NCBI RefSeq assembly: GCF_947253395.1
Contig: NZ_CAMXYY010000051.1
Span: forward strand, 1 to 10,441
Direction: 5' to 3'
DNA from: an uncultured Olegusella sp.
GTDB taxonomy: Bacteria; Actinomycetota; Coriobacteriia; Coriobacteriales; Atopobiaceae
DNA: 10,441 bases
Below the pieces are notes generated by a model. It had not been told where the DNA came from. It ran no database searches and worked only from the letters and a program-made list of their open reading frames with translations. Shown piece by piece: positions 1 through 6,461 of this stretch. The position numbers and the translations under genes were made by a program. The number at the start of each line of letters is the position of its first letter. Position 1 is the stretch's first letter.

Positions 1-1037
1 CTGCCGGTGGCTCCAAAAAAGATCCTGTTGGTGCGAGCGCCGAGCTGATTGATGCAGCCAAGAAGGAAGGTTCCCTCGTTGTCTACGTTTCCTGTGAGGA
101 AGACTATGGCGCGGCTGTCTGCAACCACTTCCAGGAGCTTTATGGCATTGAGACTTCCTATCAGCGCCTGTCTACCGAAGAGGTAGAGGCAAAGATTGAG
201 GAGGAAAAGGGCAAGCCTTCTGGTGATGTTTGGTTTGGCGGCACGACTGATCCTTACAATGTTGCTTCCTCCAAGGGTCTGCTTGAGAAATATGATCCAG
301 AAAATGCCAAACACCTTATTGATGAGTCCTATAAATCCACCGAGAATGACTGGTATGGCATCTACAAAGGCATCTTGGGCATCATGTACAACAAAGAGGA
401 ACTTGAGCGCCTGAAGCTCGATGCTCCCAAGGACTACGATGACCTGCTTGATGAGAAGTACAAGGGTCTTGTCTGGATGGCCAACTACAACACCTCTGGT
501 ACGGCCTTGCTTTTCTTGAATACCATGATTCAAAAGAAGGGCTCCGAGGAAGCTGGTATCGAGTTCCTAAAGAAACTTGATAAGAATATCGCTCAGTACA
601 CCAAATCTGGTTCTGGACCTTCCAAATCGGTGGGTACTGCAGAGTGCACCATTGGTATTGGCATGCTTCACGATGCTATTTACCAGATTGTTGACAACGG
701 CTATGACAATATTGGTCTGCAGGTTCCCAGCTCTGGCGCATCCTATGAGATCGGTGCTACGGCAATGTTTGCTGGTTGTGCTCATCCCAATGCGGCAAAG
801 CTTTGGCTTGAGTATGCCTTGAGCCCTGAGTGCGTCGGCCTTGCCCAGAGCAATGGTTCTTATCAGTTCCTTGTTATTGACGATGTTGAGCAGCCCAAGG
901 TTGCCACAGAGTACGGCCTTGATCCCGACAATGTCATGAAGTATGACTTTGAGGATGCAAAGCAGAACAGCGAGAAGTACAAGAACGACCTTATGCAGGC
1001 CCTAGGCGGCGGCGACGATCGCTTTAAGACCGAATAA
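1..1037 (+). CDS. ABC importer substrate-binding protein, AfuA/FbpA family (5' truncated)
   Basis: This is the extracytoplasmic binding protein of the importer encoded just downstream. The frame is open from base 3, giving 344 residues up to a TAA at 1035-1037; the true start lies before the window. The first visible residues, AGGSKKDP, are a Gly/Ser/Lys-rich stretch like that just after a lipoprotein Cys, so the missing part is probably only a signal peptide with its lipobox. Diagnostic segments are VVYVSCEEDYG near the start, GDVWFGGTTDPY and LEYALSPE near the end, the usual lobe pattern of COG1840 periplasmic iron-type binding proteins. No Tyr-Tyr pair typical of ferric-ion FbpA proteins is visible. 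There is instead a His-Asp pair (codons at 669-674) and a Glu 26 residues after the His (747-749), as I recall for AfuA-type hexose-phosphate binders. The family is secure; the substrate (ferric iron, sugar phosphate or other) is not. Confidence 0.88.
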   Translation, partial: AGGSKKDPVGASAELIDAAKKEGSLVVYVSCEEDYGAAVCNHFQELYGIETSYQRLSTEEVEAKIEEEKGKPSGDVWFGGTTDPYNVASSKGLLEKYDPENAKHLIDESYKSTENDWYGIYKGILGIMYNKEELERLKLDAPKDYDDLLDEKYKGLVWMANYNTSGTALLFLNTMIQKKGSEEAGIEFLKKLDKNIAQYTKSGSGPSKSVGTAECTIGIGMLHDAIYQIVDNGYDNIGLQVPSSGASYEIGATAMFAGCAHPNAAKLWLEYALSPECVGLAQSNGSYQFLVIDDVEQPKVATEYGLDPDNVMKYDFEDAKQNSEKYKNDLMQALGGGDDRFKTE

Positions 1038-1071
1038 GGCCCGTTGATTGTTTTTTTGAGTTTTGATTTTT

Positions 1072-1103
1072 AGGGCCAAGTGGGCATATACCCGCTTGGC
1101 CCT
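1072..1103 (+). promoter_or_regulatory. Intergenic stem-loop between binding-protein and permease genes
   Basis: A 9-bp perfect stem (1072-1080 with 1095-1103) continues past one T/G position into three more G-C pairs (1082-1084 with 1091-1093), around the loop CATATA. The T-rich tracts lie upstream (1051-1071), and no T run follows on the plus strand, so this is not a normal intrinsic terminator. Stable stem-loops directly after the binding-protein gene of ABC operons (the malE-malF case) protect the upstream mRNA from 3' exonucleases and raise the ratio of binding protein to permease. The position fits that role; the function is inferred. The permease Shine-Dalgarno sequence lies 11 bases after the hairpin. 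Confidence 0.7.
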
Positions 1104-1130
1104 AACTGCCGATGGGAGGTAGATTGCCTC

Positions 1131-2858
1131 ATGGCAAAGGCTAAGACAAAGCAAGGTGCCGCACTTGATAGGGCAAAATTTTTTGGCGACCCTGTCATGG
1201 TAACCACCATTGTGGTGCTTATTGCCCTGCTTGCGCTGTTCATCCTGTACCCGCTTGCGATACTGCTGGTGGACTCCATTATTACCAATAAAGGCTTGTC
1301 CCTTGAGGTCTTCCAACGCATTTTTAATATGCCGTCCTTCAATCATGCAATCTCAAATACGTTGAAGGTAGGTTTTGTCGTTGGAATCCTGTCGGCACTG
1401 GTTGGTTTGCTATTTGCTTATGTCGAGGAGTATGTTGAACTCAAGACAAAGTTTTTGACGGGACTTTTCAAGGTGGTCTCCATGCTGCCTGTTGTCTCGC
1501 CTCCCTTTGTGTTGTCTCTGTCTATCATTTTGCTCTTTGGCAAGTCAGGCCTGATAACTCGCCAAATTTTGGGTATTTACGACAACAATGTCTACGGTTT
1601 TTGGGGCATTCTAGCGGTACAGACTTTGACCTTCTTCCCCGTGTGCTACATGATGTTGCGTGGTTTGCTGCGCAACATCGATCCTTCTCTTGAGGAAGCC
1701 GCCCGTGATATGGGAGCTTCTCGTTGGAAAGTCTTTACCTCAGTGACTTTGCCGCTGATTTTGCCTGGTTTGGGCAATGCATTTTTAGTGACGTTTATTG
1801 AGTCGATTGCTGACTTTGCAAACCCGATGATTATCGGTGGCTCCTACGATACGCTAGCAACTACTATCTATCTGCAGATTACCGGTGCCTATGACAAGCA
1901 GGGCGCCTCTGCAATGGCAGTGGTTTTGCTTTGTATTACGCTCGTGATGTTTCTTGTGCAAAAGTATGTACTTGAGGCCAAGAGTACGGCGACCCTCAGC
2001 GGTAAAGCCAGTCGTGCACGTATGTCTATCACTGATAGTTCAGTGCGACTGCCGCTCGCTATTATCTGCGGTGTCATTGCGGTATTTGTTGTGGTGATGT
2101 ATGCCTGCGTGCCTCTGGGTGCGCTCTTCAAGACCTGGGGTCGTGATTATTCGCTCACTCTGCGCTGGTTTGACATGGTATTTAATAAGTATCATGGTCT
2201 TGAGGCGTTCAAAGATTCGTTCCTACTTTCACTCATTGCTAGTCCAATTACAGCCTTGTTCTCGATGATTATTTCTTATCTTGTGGTCAAGAGAAACTTC
2301 TATGGCAAGGGCTTTATTGAATTTGTTTCTATGCTGGCCATGGCTGTGCCTGGTACTGTTTTGGGCGTTGGTTATATTCGTGGCTTTGTCGGTGGTGTTT
2401 TTGGTACAGGTTTTTTGCAGAGCATCTATAACTCTGCTGCCATTCTTATTATCGTCTTTGTGGTGAGATCTCTGCCTACGGGTACACGCTCGGGTATCTC
2501 GGCTTTGCGCCAAATTGACAAGTCTATTGAGGAAAGTGCCTACGATATGGGCGCTGATAGTTTCACCGTATTCAAGACGGTGACGCTGCCACTGATTAAA
2601 GACTCGTTCCTCTCGGGCTTTGTGACAACGTTTGTCCGCTCAATTACTGCAATTTCAGCAGTTATTCTGTTGGTTTCGCCCAGGATTTTGATGATTACTG
2701 TCCAGATTAACGAGTTTGCAGGTAAGGGTCAGTATGGTATCGCCTGCGCTTTTGCCACCATCTTGATTATTATCACCTACGCATCCGTACTCATCATGAA
2801 TGCAATCATCAAGCGTTGGGGCAAAAATAGTGTCGCCAGCCGCGTTGAGGAGGACTAA
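1131..2858 (+). CDS. ABC importer permease, fused two-domain FbpB/AfuB type
   Basis: This is the inner-membrane channel of the importer, 575 residues. It carries two MetI-like permease domains in one chain, so it probably needs no second permease subunit. Each half has the cytoplasmic EAA loop that docks the ATPase. The first begins near residue 188 (EEAARDMGAS, then VTLPLILPG) and the second near residue 467 (EESAYDMGAD, then VTLPLIKDS). About twelve hydrophobic membrane segments are visible, the first around residues 23-45. I chose the ATG at 1131 because GGGAGG (1114-1119) stands 11 bases upstream. An in-frame GTG at 1080 would add 17 residues but lies inside the stem-loop and has no ribosome site. 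The fused arrangement and about 575-residue length are normal for COG1178 iron-type permeases. The gene ends two bases before the ATPase start, so the two are co-transcribed and probably translationally coupled. Confidence 0.93.
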   Translation: MAKAKTKQGAALDRAKFFGDPVMVTTIVVLIALLALFILYPLAILLVDSIITNKGLSLEVFQRIFNMPSFNHAISNTLKVGFVVGILSALVGLLFAYVEEYVELKTKFLTGLFKVVSMLPVVSPPFVLSLSIILLFGKSGLITRQILGIYDNNVYGFWGILAVQTLTFFPVCYMMLRGLLRNIDPSLEEAARDMGASRWKVFTSVTLPLILPGLGNAFLVTFIESIADFANPMIIGGSYDTLATTIYLQITGAYDKQGASAMAVVLLCITLVMFLVQKYVLEAKSTATLSGKASRARMSITDSSVRLPLAIICGVIAVFVVVMYACVPLGALFKTWGRDYSLTLRWFDMVFNKYHGLEAFKDSFLLSLIASPITALFSMIISYLVVKRNFYGKGFIEFVSMLAMAVPGTVLGVGYIRGFVGGVFGTGFLQSIYNSAAILIIVFVVRSLPTGTRSGISALRQIDKSIEESAYDMGADSFTVFKTVTLPLIKDSFLSGFVTTFVRSITAISAVILLVSPRILMITVQINEFAGKGQYGIACAFATILIIITYASVLIMNAIIKRWGKNSVASRVEED

Positions 2859-2860
2859 CA

Positions 2861-3937
2861 ATGGCCAAGGAAAAGCAGAGTGTTCGTTTGGAACATGTCT
2901 CCAAAATTTATCAAGACCCCAAAACGGGTAAAGATTTTTATGCCGTACAAGATGCAAATCTGATGATGGAACCAGGCTCATTTACCTGTCTGTTGGGCCC
3001 TTCAGGCTGTGGTAAAACTACGATTTTGCGTATGATTGCAGGTTTTGAGAGTCCCGATGAGGGTGAGATTTTTATGGGTGAGGCCCCCATCAACAAGCTC
3101 ACACCCAACAAACGCGATACAGCGATGGTCTTTCAGAGCTATGCGTTGCTGCCGCACTACAATATTTTTGACAACATCGCCTATGGCCTTAAGTTGCGCA
3201 AGCTTGATGCAGCAATCATCAAAGATAAGGTTGAGCACATCATGGCGCTTGTGGGTCTTGAAGGCATGGAAGATCGCATGACCAACCAGCTTTCGGGTGG
3301 TCAACAGCAGCGTGTTGCGTTGGCTCGTGCCCTTGTTATCGAGCCGGGTGTACTGCTTTTTGACGAGCCACTTTCCAATCTTGATGCCAAATTGCGTGTG
3401 GATATGCGTACCGAGATTCGCCGTATCCAGCAAGAGGCGGGTATCACCGCAGTCTACGTTACCCATGATCAGTCCGAAGCGATGGCCATTGCCGACCAAA
3501 TCATCATTATGAAAAAGGGTATAGTCACCCAGATTGGCGGTCCGCACGAGGTATACAACCATCCCGCTAATGAATTTGTGGCTGACTTTATTGGTGAGTC
3601 AAACTTCCTTCGTGGCAAGCTTTCCGAAAAAATGGGTGATACGGGTGTTGTGGAGACCGAGGGCTTCAAGGTTCCTGTGACAGCTGTCAGTCATCTAGGG
3701 CTGGGCGCCGATGCAACACTGGTGTTGCGTCCCGAGGCATTGACCTTGGCGGATCATGGTCTGCTTAAAAGTGAGGTTGTACTCTCTCGCTTTATGGGCG
3801 CATATCAAAACTATCATGTCCGTATTGGTCATGCGCTGGTTAAACTTGCGGTATATAACCCTCGTAACAAAAAGATTTACAACGTGGGTGACACAGCATA
3901 TGTGGACTTTAACCCTGAGGATGTTCATGTTCTTTAG
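2861..3937 (+). CDS. ABC importer ATP-binding protein, FbpC/AfuC type
   Basis: This is the cytoplasmic ATPase that powers the importer, 358 residues. All nucleotide-binding motifs are intact: Walker A GPSGCGKTT (46-54), Q-loop Gln at 92, signature LSGGQ (144-148), Walker B LLFDEP (165-170), D-loop SNLD (172-175) and switch His at 202. Residues beyond about 235 form the C-terminal regulatory (TOBE-like) part usual in FbpC, PotA and MalK relatives, ending in a segment (VGDTAYVDFNPEDVHVL) typical of that fold. GAGGAGG at 2847-2853 sits 7 bases before the ATG, inside the last codons of the permease gene. Length and motif spacing match family norms. The 3' end overlaps the convergent CDF gene by 29 bases, and no terminator is evident just beyond the stop. 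The substrate follows the binding protein and is uncertain: ferric iron, hexose phosphate or a similar anion. Confidence 0.95.
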   Translation: MAKEKQSVRLEHVSKIYQDPKTGKDFYAVQDANLMMEPGSFTCLLGPSGCGKTTILRMIAGFESPDEGEIFMGEAPINKLTPNKRDTAMVFQSYALLPHYNIFDNIAYGLKLRKLDAAIIKDKVEHIMALVGLEGMEDRMTNQLSGGQQQRVALARALVIEPGVLLFDEPLSNLDAKLRVDMRTEIRRIQQEAGITAVYVTHDQSEAMAIADQIIIMKKGIVTQIGGPHEVYNHPANEFVADFIGESNFLRGKLSEKMGDTGVVETEGFKVPVTAVSHLGLGADATLVLRPEALTLADHGLLKSEVVLSRFMGAYQNYHVRIGHALVKLAVYNPRNKKIYNVGDTAYVDFNPEDVHVL

Positions 3938-5123
3938 AGTTAGCAGCATCGGCAATGTGTAGGTAGCCCTCGTCAATAATGATTGAGAGTGTGCTATTGC
4001 CAATAAGAGGCTTGAGTACCCTATTCAAAGCCTCACGTAGCTCATCGTCTGTCATCGGTAAGCCTTGTGGGCGCATGCAATCAAAAGAGATTGTCGCGCC
4101 CGCTTTTTTGTCATTAAGTGAACCCTTGACATGTATATCGTGGATGGTTAGGCGGGGATCGATTGAGCGTATGCGGTGGGCGATGCTGTTGTGTAAATAG
4201 GTATGCTCGGGGTCGCAGGTGATGATGGGATCGTAGTGCAATACCAGATGAAGGCCATCTTGGGAAAGAAAGTCCTGCTCTATCTGGTCAACGATTTTGT
4301 GGGTTTCAAGGGGGTTGCGCTCAGCTGCCATCTCGACATGTGCACTGGCAAACTGCCTACCAGGACCGTAATCATGTACCATGAGATCATGGGTTGCAAG
4401 CACTCCTGGATAGGAAAGTATGCGACGACGGATGTGCTCAACTTTTTGTGCGCTAGGGGCGTGGCCCAGCAAAGGGTCAACTGTGTCTTTGACGAGCTGT
4501 ATGCCGCTATAGATAACAAAAGCAGACATCGCAAGGCCAGCCCATCCATCAAGATTAATGCCAGTTAAACGGGTAATGAGGACAGCGATGAGCACTCCTG
4601 TGGTCGTAAGGGTGTCGTTGCGAGAGTCAATAGCTGCTGCTTCGAGAGTCTTAGAGGAGATCTGCTTGCCCACCTTGCGTGTGTAATGCATCATCCAGAG
4701 CTTAAGTGAGATAGAAGCAAGTAAAGCAACGCCCGTGAGTATCCCAAAATCAGTTGGACTGGGGTAGATGAGTTTTTCAATAGAGCTTTTGAGTAGCTCA
4801 AGGCCCATTGCCATGACGAGCAGTGCCACTACCAGGCCTGCAACATACTCGTAGCGACCATGCCCATAGGGATGCTCAGCATCAGCAGGTCTGCCAGCTA
4901 GTTGGAAGCCAATGAGCGAGATAATATTGCTCGAAGCATCCGAGAGGTTGTTGACTGCGTCTGCTATGACCGAGACAGAACCTGCTGCAATACCTGCAAG
5001 AGCTTTTGCAGTAGCTAACGTAACATTGCAGATGATACAGACAATGCTTGCATGGCGACCGATTGCAATGCGGTCGAGTGGCTGTTTGCTCTGCTCTGCT
5101 TTTTGTTGTGGATTTTTGGACAT
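3909..5123 (-). CDS. Cation diffusion facilitator, predicted Mn(II)-type, with two C-terminal domains
   Basis: This is a membrane antiporter that exports divalent metal, 404 residues. About six membrane segments span residues 24-220. The fold is confirmed by SVSVIADAVNNLSD in TM2, the HPYGHGR signature (84-90) and the TM5 segment AAAIDSRNDTL. Aligned by eye to E. coli YiiP, the transport site is Asn58 and Asp62 in TM2 with Asp166 and Asp170 in TM5. Asp166 replaces the His of Zn-type CDFs, a DxxxD pattern associated with Mn exporters such as MntE. The cytoplasmic domain (about 225-300) keeps the YiiP metal-ligand positions His245, His262, His296 and Asp298. A second, similar unit follows (about 310-390). 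The ATG at 5123 is chosen because GGAG lies 5 bases upstream; an in-frame ATG 29 codons earlier has a Lys/Arg-rich lead and no clear site. Family is certain; metal specificity is inferred. Confidence 0.92.
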   Translation of the reverse strand: MSKNPQQKAEQSKQPLDRIAIGRHASIVCIICNVTLATAKALAGIAAGSVSVIADAVNNLSDASSNIISLIGFQLAGRPADAEHPYGHGRYEYVAGLVVALLVMAMGLELLKSSIEKLIYPSPTDFGILTGVALLASISLKLWMMHYTRKVGKQISSKTLEAAAIDSRNDTLTTTGVLIAVLITRLTGINLDGWAGLAMSAFVIYSGIQLVKDTVDPLLGHAPSAQKVEHIRRRILSYPGVLATHDLMVHDYGPGRQFASAHVEMAAERNPLETHKIVDQIEQDFLSQDGLHLVLHYDPIITCDPEHTYLHNSIAHRIRSIDPRLTIHDIHVKGSLNDKKAGATISFDCMRPQGLPMTDDELREALNRVLKPLIGNSTLSIIIDEGYLHIADAANSKEHEHPQG

Positions 5124-5381
5124 GAGTTCTCCATAGCTAGCGACAATTAGCAAACAGTGTACCCTCCGCTTGTCCTTTTTATAGCTACAGAGATTGATAA
5201 AGCTGTGCATCTTGTATATAAGCAGGATCCATTCGTGTGAATCGGCTGTGTTTACAAGGGATGTTGGCTGGGTAGTTTAGACTTGCTTTGGCAGCAGTTG
5301 GCTGTCCGAAAAAACCTCGACATGGGGTCGGGGTCGTGCGGAAGCGCGGGTGCGGGAGCGCCGGAAGAAAGATGAAGGTAT
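5124..5381. other. Divergent intergenic region between CDF and RGG-protein genes
   Basis: This 258-base gap must hold promoters for both flanking genes. On the minus strand TATAAA (5179-5184) lies about 55 bases before the CDF start, but no good -35 hexamer is at the right distance. On the plus strand TTTACA and TAGTTT stand 16 bases apart around 5250-5277, a weak candidate. A GC-rich leader (5315-5370) precedes the RGG gene and contains a short hairpin (5315-5321 with 5327-5333, one G-T pair). Read on the minus strand this hairpin is followed by six T, but one pair there is a mismatch and no gene ends nearby. No yybP-ykoY-like Mn riboswitch was recognised before the CDF gene. Confidence 0.4.
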
Positions 5382-6272
5382 ATGAACGCCAACGAGATGA
5401 TGGATCCAGCACGCGAGAATTTGCCTGAATGGGCTCAAGAGCCAAAGATGACAGAGTCAATAAAGGATGGCTCCGCAGCAAGCAAGACAGATGATGATAC
5501 GTTGTTTATGGACGAGTTGATGAAGGCATCTCGTTTGATGCGTCAGCGTCAGCGCATGATGGGTGACGAGCGCCGCGATGCTGCTGAGCGCGATCGAGAG
5601 GGTCAGCGTGCTCTCAAAATGTTGACTCTCAAGCCTGAGATGGAACAAAAAGAAATGGCAGAGCTGATGGGTACTCGCCTGCGTGCTTTGGACGAGCTGC
5701 TTGCTGGTCTTGAGAAGCGCGGTCTCGTTACTCGTGTGCAGCCCGAAGAACCTGACATGCGTATAGTACGAGTCTCTTTAACCGAGGAAGGCAGGGGTGC
5801 ATCTGAGGGTGAGAGTGTTGATAGTGTAGAACCTGCTTTGATTCCTGGCTTTGCTGAAGAAGACCGTAGGGATTTGGTTGAACTGCTTAAAGGTCTTAAC
5901 GCAGCATTGGAGGCTTTGGGTCTGCGTGATGAGGATCGGGGACCTCGTGGAAGCTTCCGCGGCAATGACCGTGGTGGTTTTGCTGGCAGGCACGATGACA
6001 ATAGGCGCAGCGGGGGCCGTGGTGGCTTCCCTGGTCGTGATGATAGGCGTGGTGGTGACCAGGCTGCTTATCGTGGTGGTCGTGATGAGCGTGGCAGAGA
6101 TCGTGGCGGTTTTCGCGGTGAGCGTAATGACCGCGGCGGCTTCCGTGCTAATCGCCCCAATCATAGCGCTCGCTATGAGCGCAATGACCGTGGCAACCAA
6201 CGCTTTGGTGCTCGCCGTAGCGGAGGCTTTGGTAGCAGCAGTCATGGTCGCAGCTTCGGTAGCGGCAACTAA
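5382..6272 (+). CDS. MarR-like winged-helix protein with RGG-rich C-terminal tail
   Basis: A 296-residue protein of four parts. Residues 1-50 are acidic and polar. Residues 50-75 are a highly charged Arg/Glu stretch, probably helical. Residues about 76-138 form a MarR-type winged helix: EMAELMGTRLRALDELLAGL looks like the recognition region, followed by LEKRGLVTRV and a wing ending VSLTEEGR. A helix pair (about 155-182) may dimerise. From residue 186 to the end the chain is an Arg/Gly/Asp/Phe low-complexity tail with at least six RGG triplets. MarR proteins usually bind operator DNA, while RGG tails usually bind RNA or nucleic acid non-specifically, so the role could be regulator, nucleoid factor or RNA-binding protein. 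The start is the ATG at 5382 with GAAGG only 3 bases upstream, since a TGA at 5373 blocks extension; Met6 or Met7 are alternatives. A strong terminator follows, so it is probably monocistronic. Confidence 0.8.
   Translation: MNANEMMDPARENLPEWAQEPKMTESIKDGSAASKTDDDTLFMDELMKASRLMRQRQRMMGDERRDAAERDREGQRALKMLTLKPEMEQKEMAELMGTRLRALDELLAGLEKRGLVTRVQPEEPDMRIVRVSLTEEGRGASEGESVDSVEPALIPGFAEEDRRDLVELLKGLNAALEALGLRDEDRGPRGSFRGNDRGGFAGRHDDNRRSGGRGGFPGRDDRRGGDQAAYRGGRDERGRDRGGFRGERNDRGGFRANRPNHSARYERNDRGNQRFGARRSGGFGSSSHGRSFGSGN
5937..6270 (+). repeat. Low-complexity coding repeats for the RGG tail
   Basis: DNA encoding the Arg/Gly-rich tail is built from degenerate units such as cgtggtggt, gaccgtggtggt and cgcggcggcttc. 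They encode DRGGF, GRGGF, YRGGR and FRG-type blocks. Synonymous codons vary between copies (cgt/cgc, ggt/ggc), which indicates protein-level selection rather than a fresh slippage expansion. The same bias makes long antisense and shifted frames here rich in Ala, Thr and Val; these are not genes. Confidence 0.75.
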
Positions 6273-6298
6273 AAGTTTTGCGACATGTGCGCGTCTTG

Positions 6299-6326
6299 AG
6301 CACCCCTTCTCAAGGGGTGCTTTTTT
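6299..6326 (+). terminator. Rho-independent terminator of the RGG-protein gene
   Basis: A perfect stem GCACCCCTT (6300-6308) pairs with AAGGGGTGC (6312-6320) around a CTC loop, extended by an A-T pair at 6299/6321 and followed by six T (6321-6326). It begins 27 bases after the stop at 6272. It acts on the plus strand only, as no T run flanks the other side. This is the clearest intrinsic terminator in the window. Confidence 0.92.
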
Positions 6327-6338
6327 GCTGCCAATCAC

Positions 6339-6415
6339 AGATGGTTCGAGTTTCGGACGTGGCAAGCGCAAAACTGCAGGTCAGATTTTTCTAAAAGTCG
6401 AGAGATGAACCATCT
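6339..6415. repeat. Spaced inverted repeat in the convergent intergenic region
   Basis: AGATGGTTC (6339-6347) is repeated inverted as GAACCATCT (6407-6415), exactly over 9 bp. The match continues imperfectly inward (TTTCGGAC against the complement of GTCGAGAG), giving arms of nearly 20 bases around about 40 bases of spacer. It lies between the plus-strand terminator and the 3' end of the exonuclease gene, so it would be in the exonuclease 3' UTR. It lacks a T run after either arm. The function is unknown and it could be chance. Confidence 0.35.
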
Positions 6416-6461
6416 TGTTACAGTGTGGCTATAACAGGTGCATTGTTAAAGAAAGCTGCTG

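Noticed and set aside
1080..1130. Upstream GTG start adding 17 residues to the permease
   Set aside because: The GTG lies inside the intergenic hairpin without a ribosome site, and the ATG at 1131 has a good one.
3002..3562. A 186-codon minus-strand frame inside the ATPase gene
   Set aside because: It is antisense to the intact Walker A to switch-His region, with no ribosome site and low-complexity His/Asn content; the plus-strand gene explains the sequence.
5311..5333. Minus-strand terminator-like hairpin followed by six T
   Set aside because: One stem pair is mismatched on that strand, no gene ends on the minus strand nearby, and it lies in the leader of a plus-strand gene.
5372..5428. 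An 18-codon reading frame (MKVYERQRDD...) with GGAAG upstream, overlapping the start of the RGG-protein gene in another frame
   Set aside because: The ribosome site is as good as that of the main gene, but the frame is very short, lies mostly inside the main gene and shows no recognisable leader-peptide feature. Possible but unsupported.
5778..6408. Long Ala/Thr/Val-rich frames on both strands over the RGG tail
   Set aside because: They are by-products of the repeated Arg/Gly/Asp codons of the tail. They lack ribosome sites and any family resemblance.
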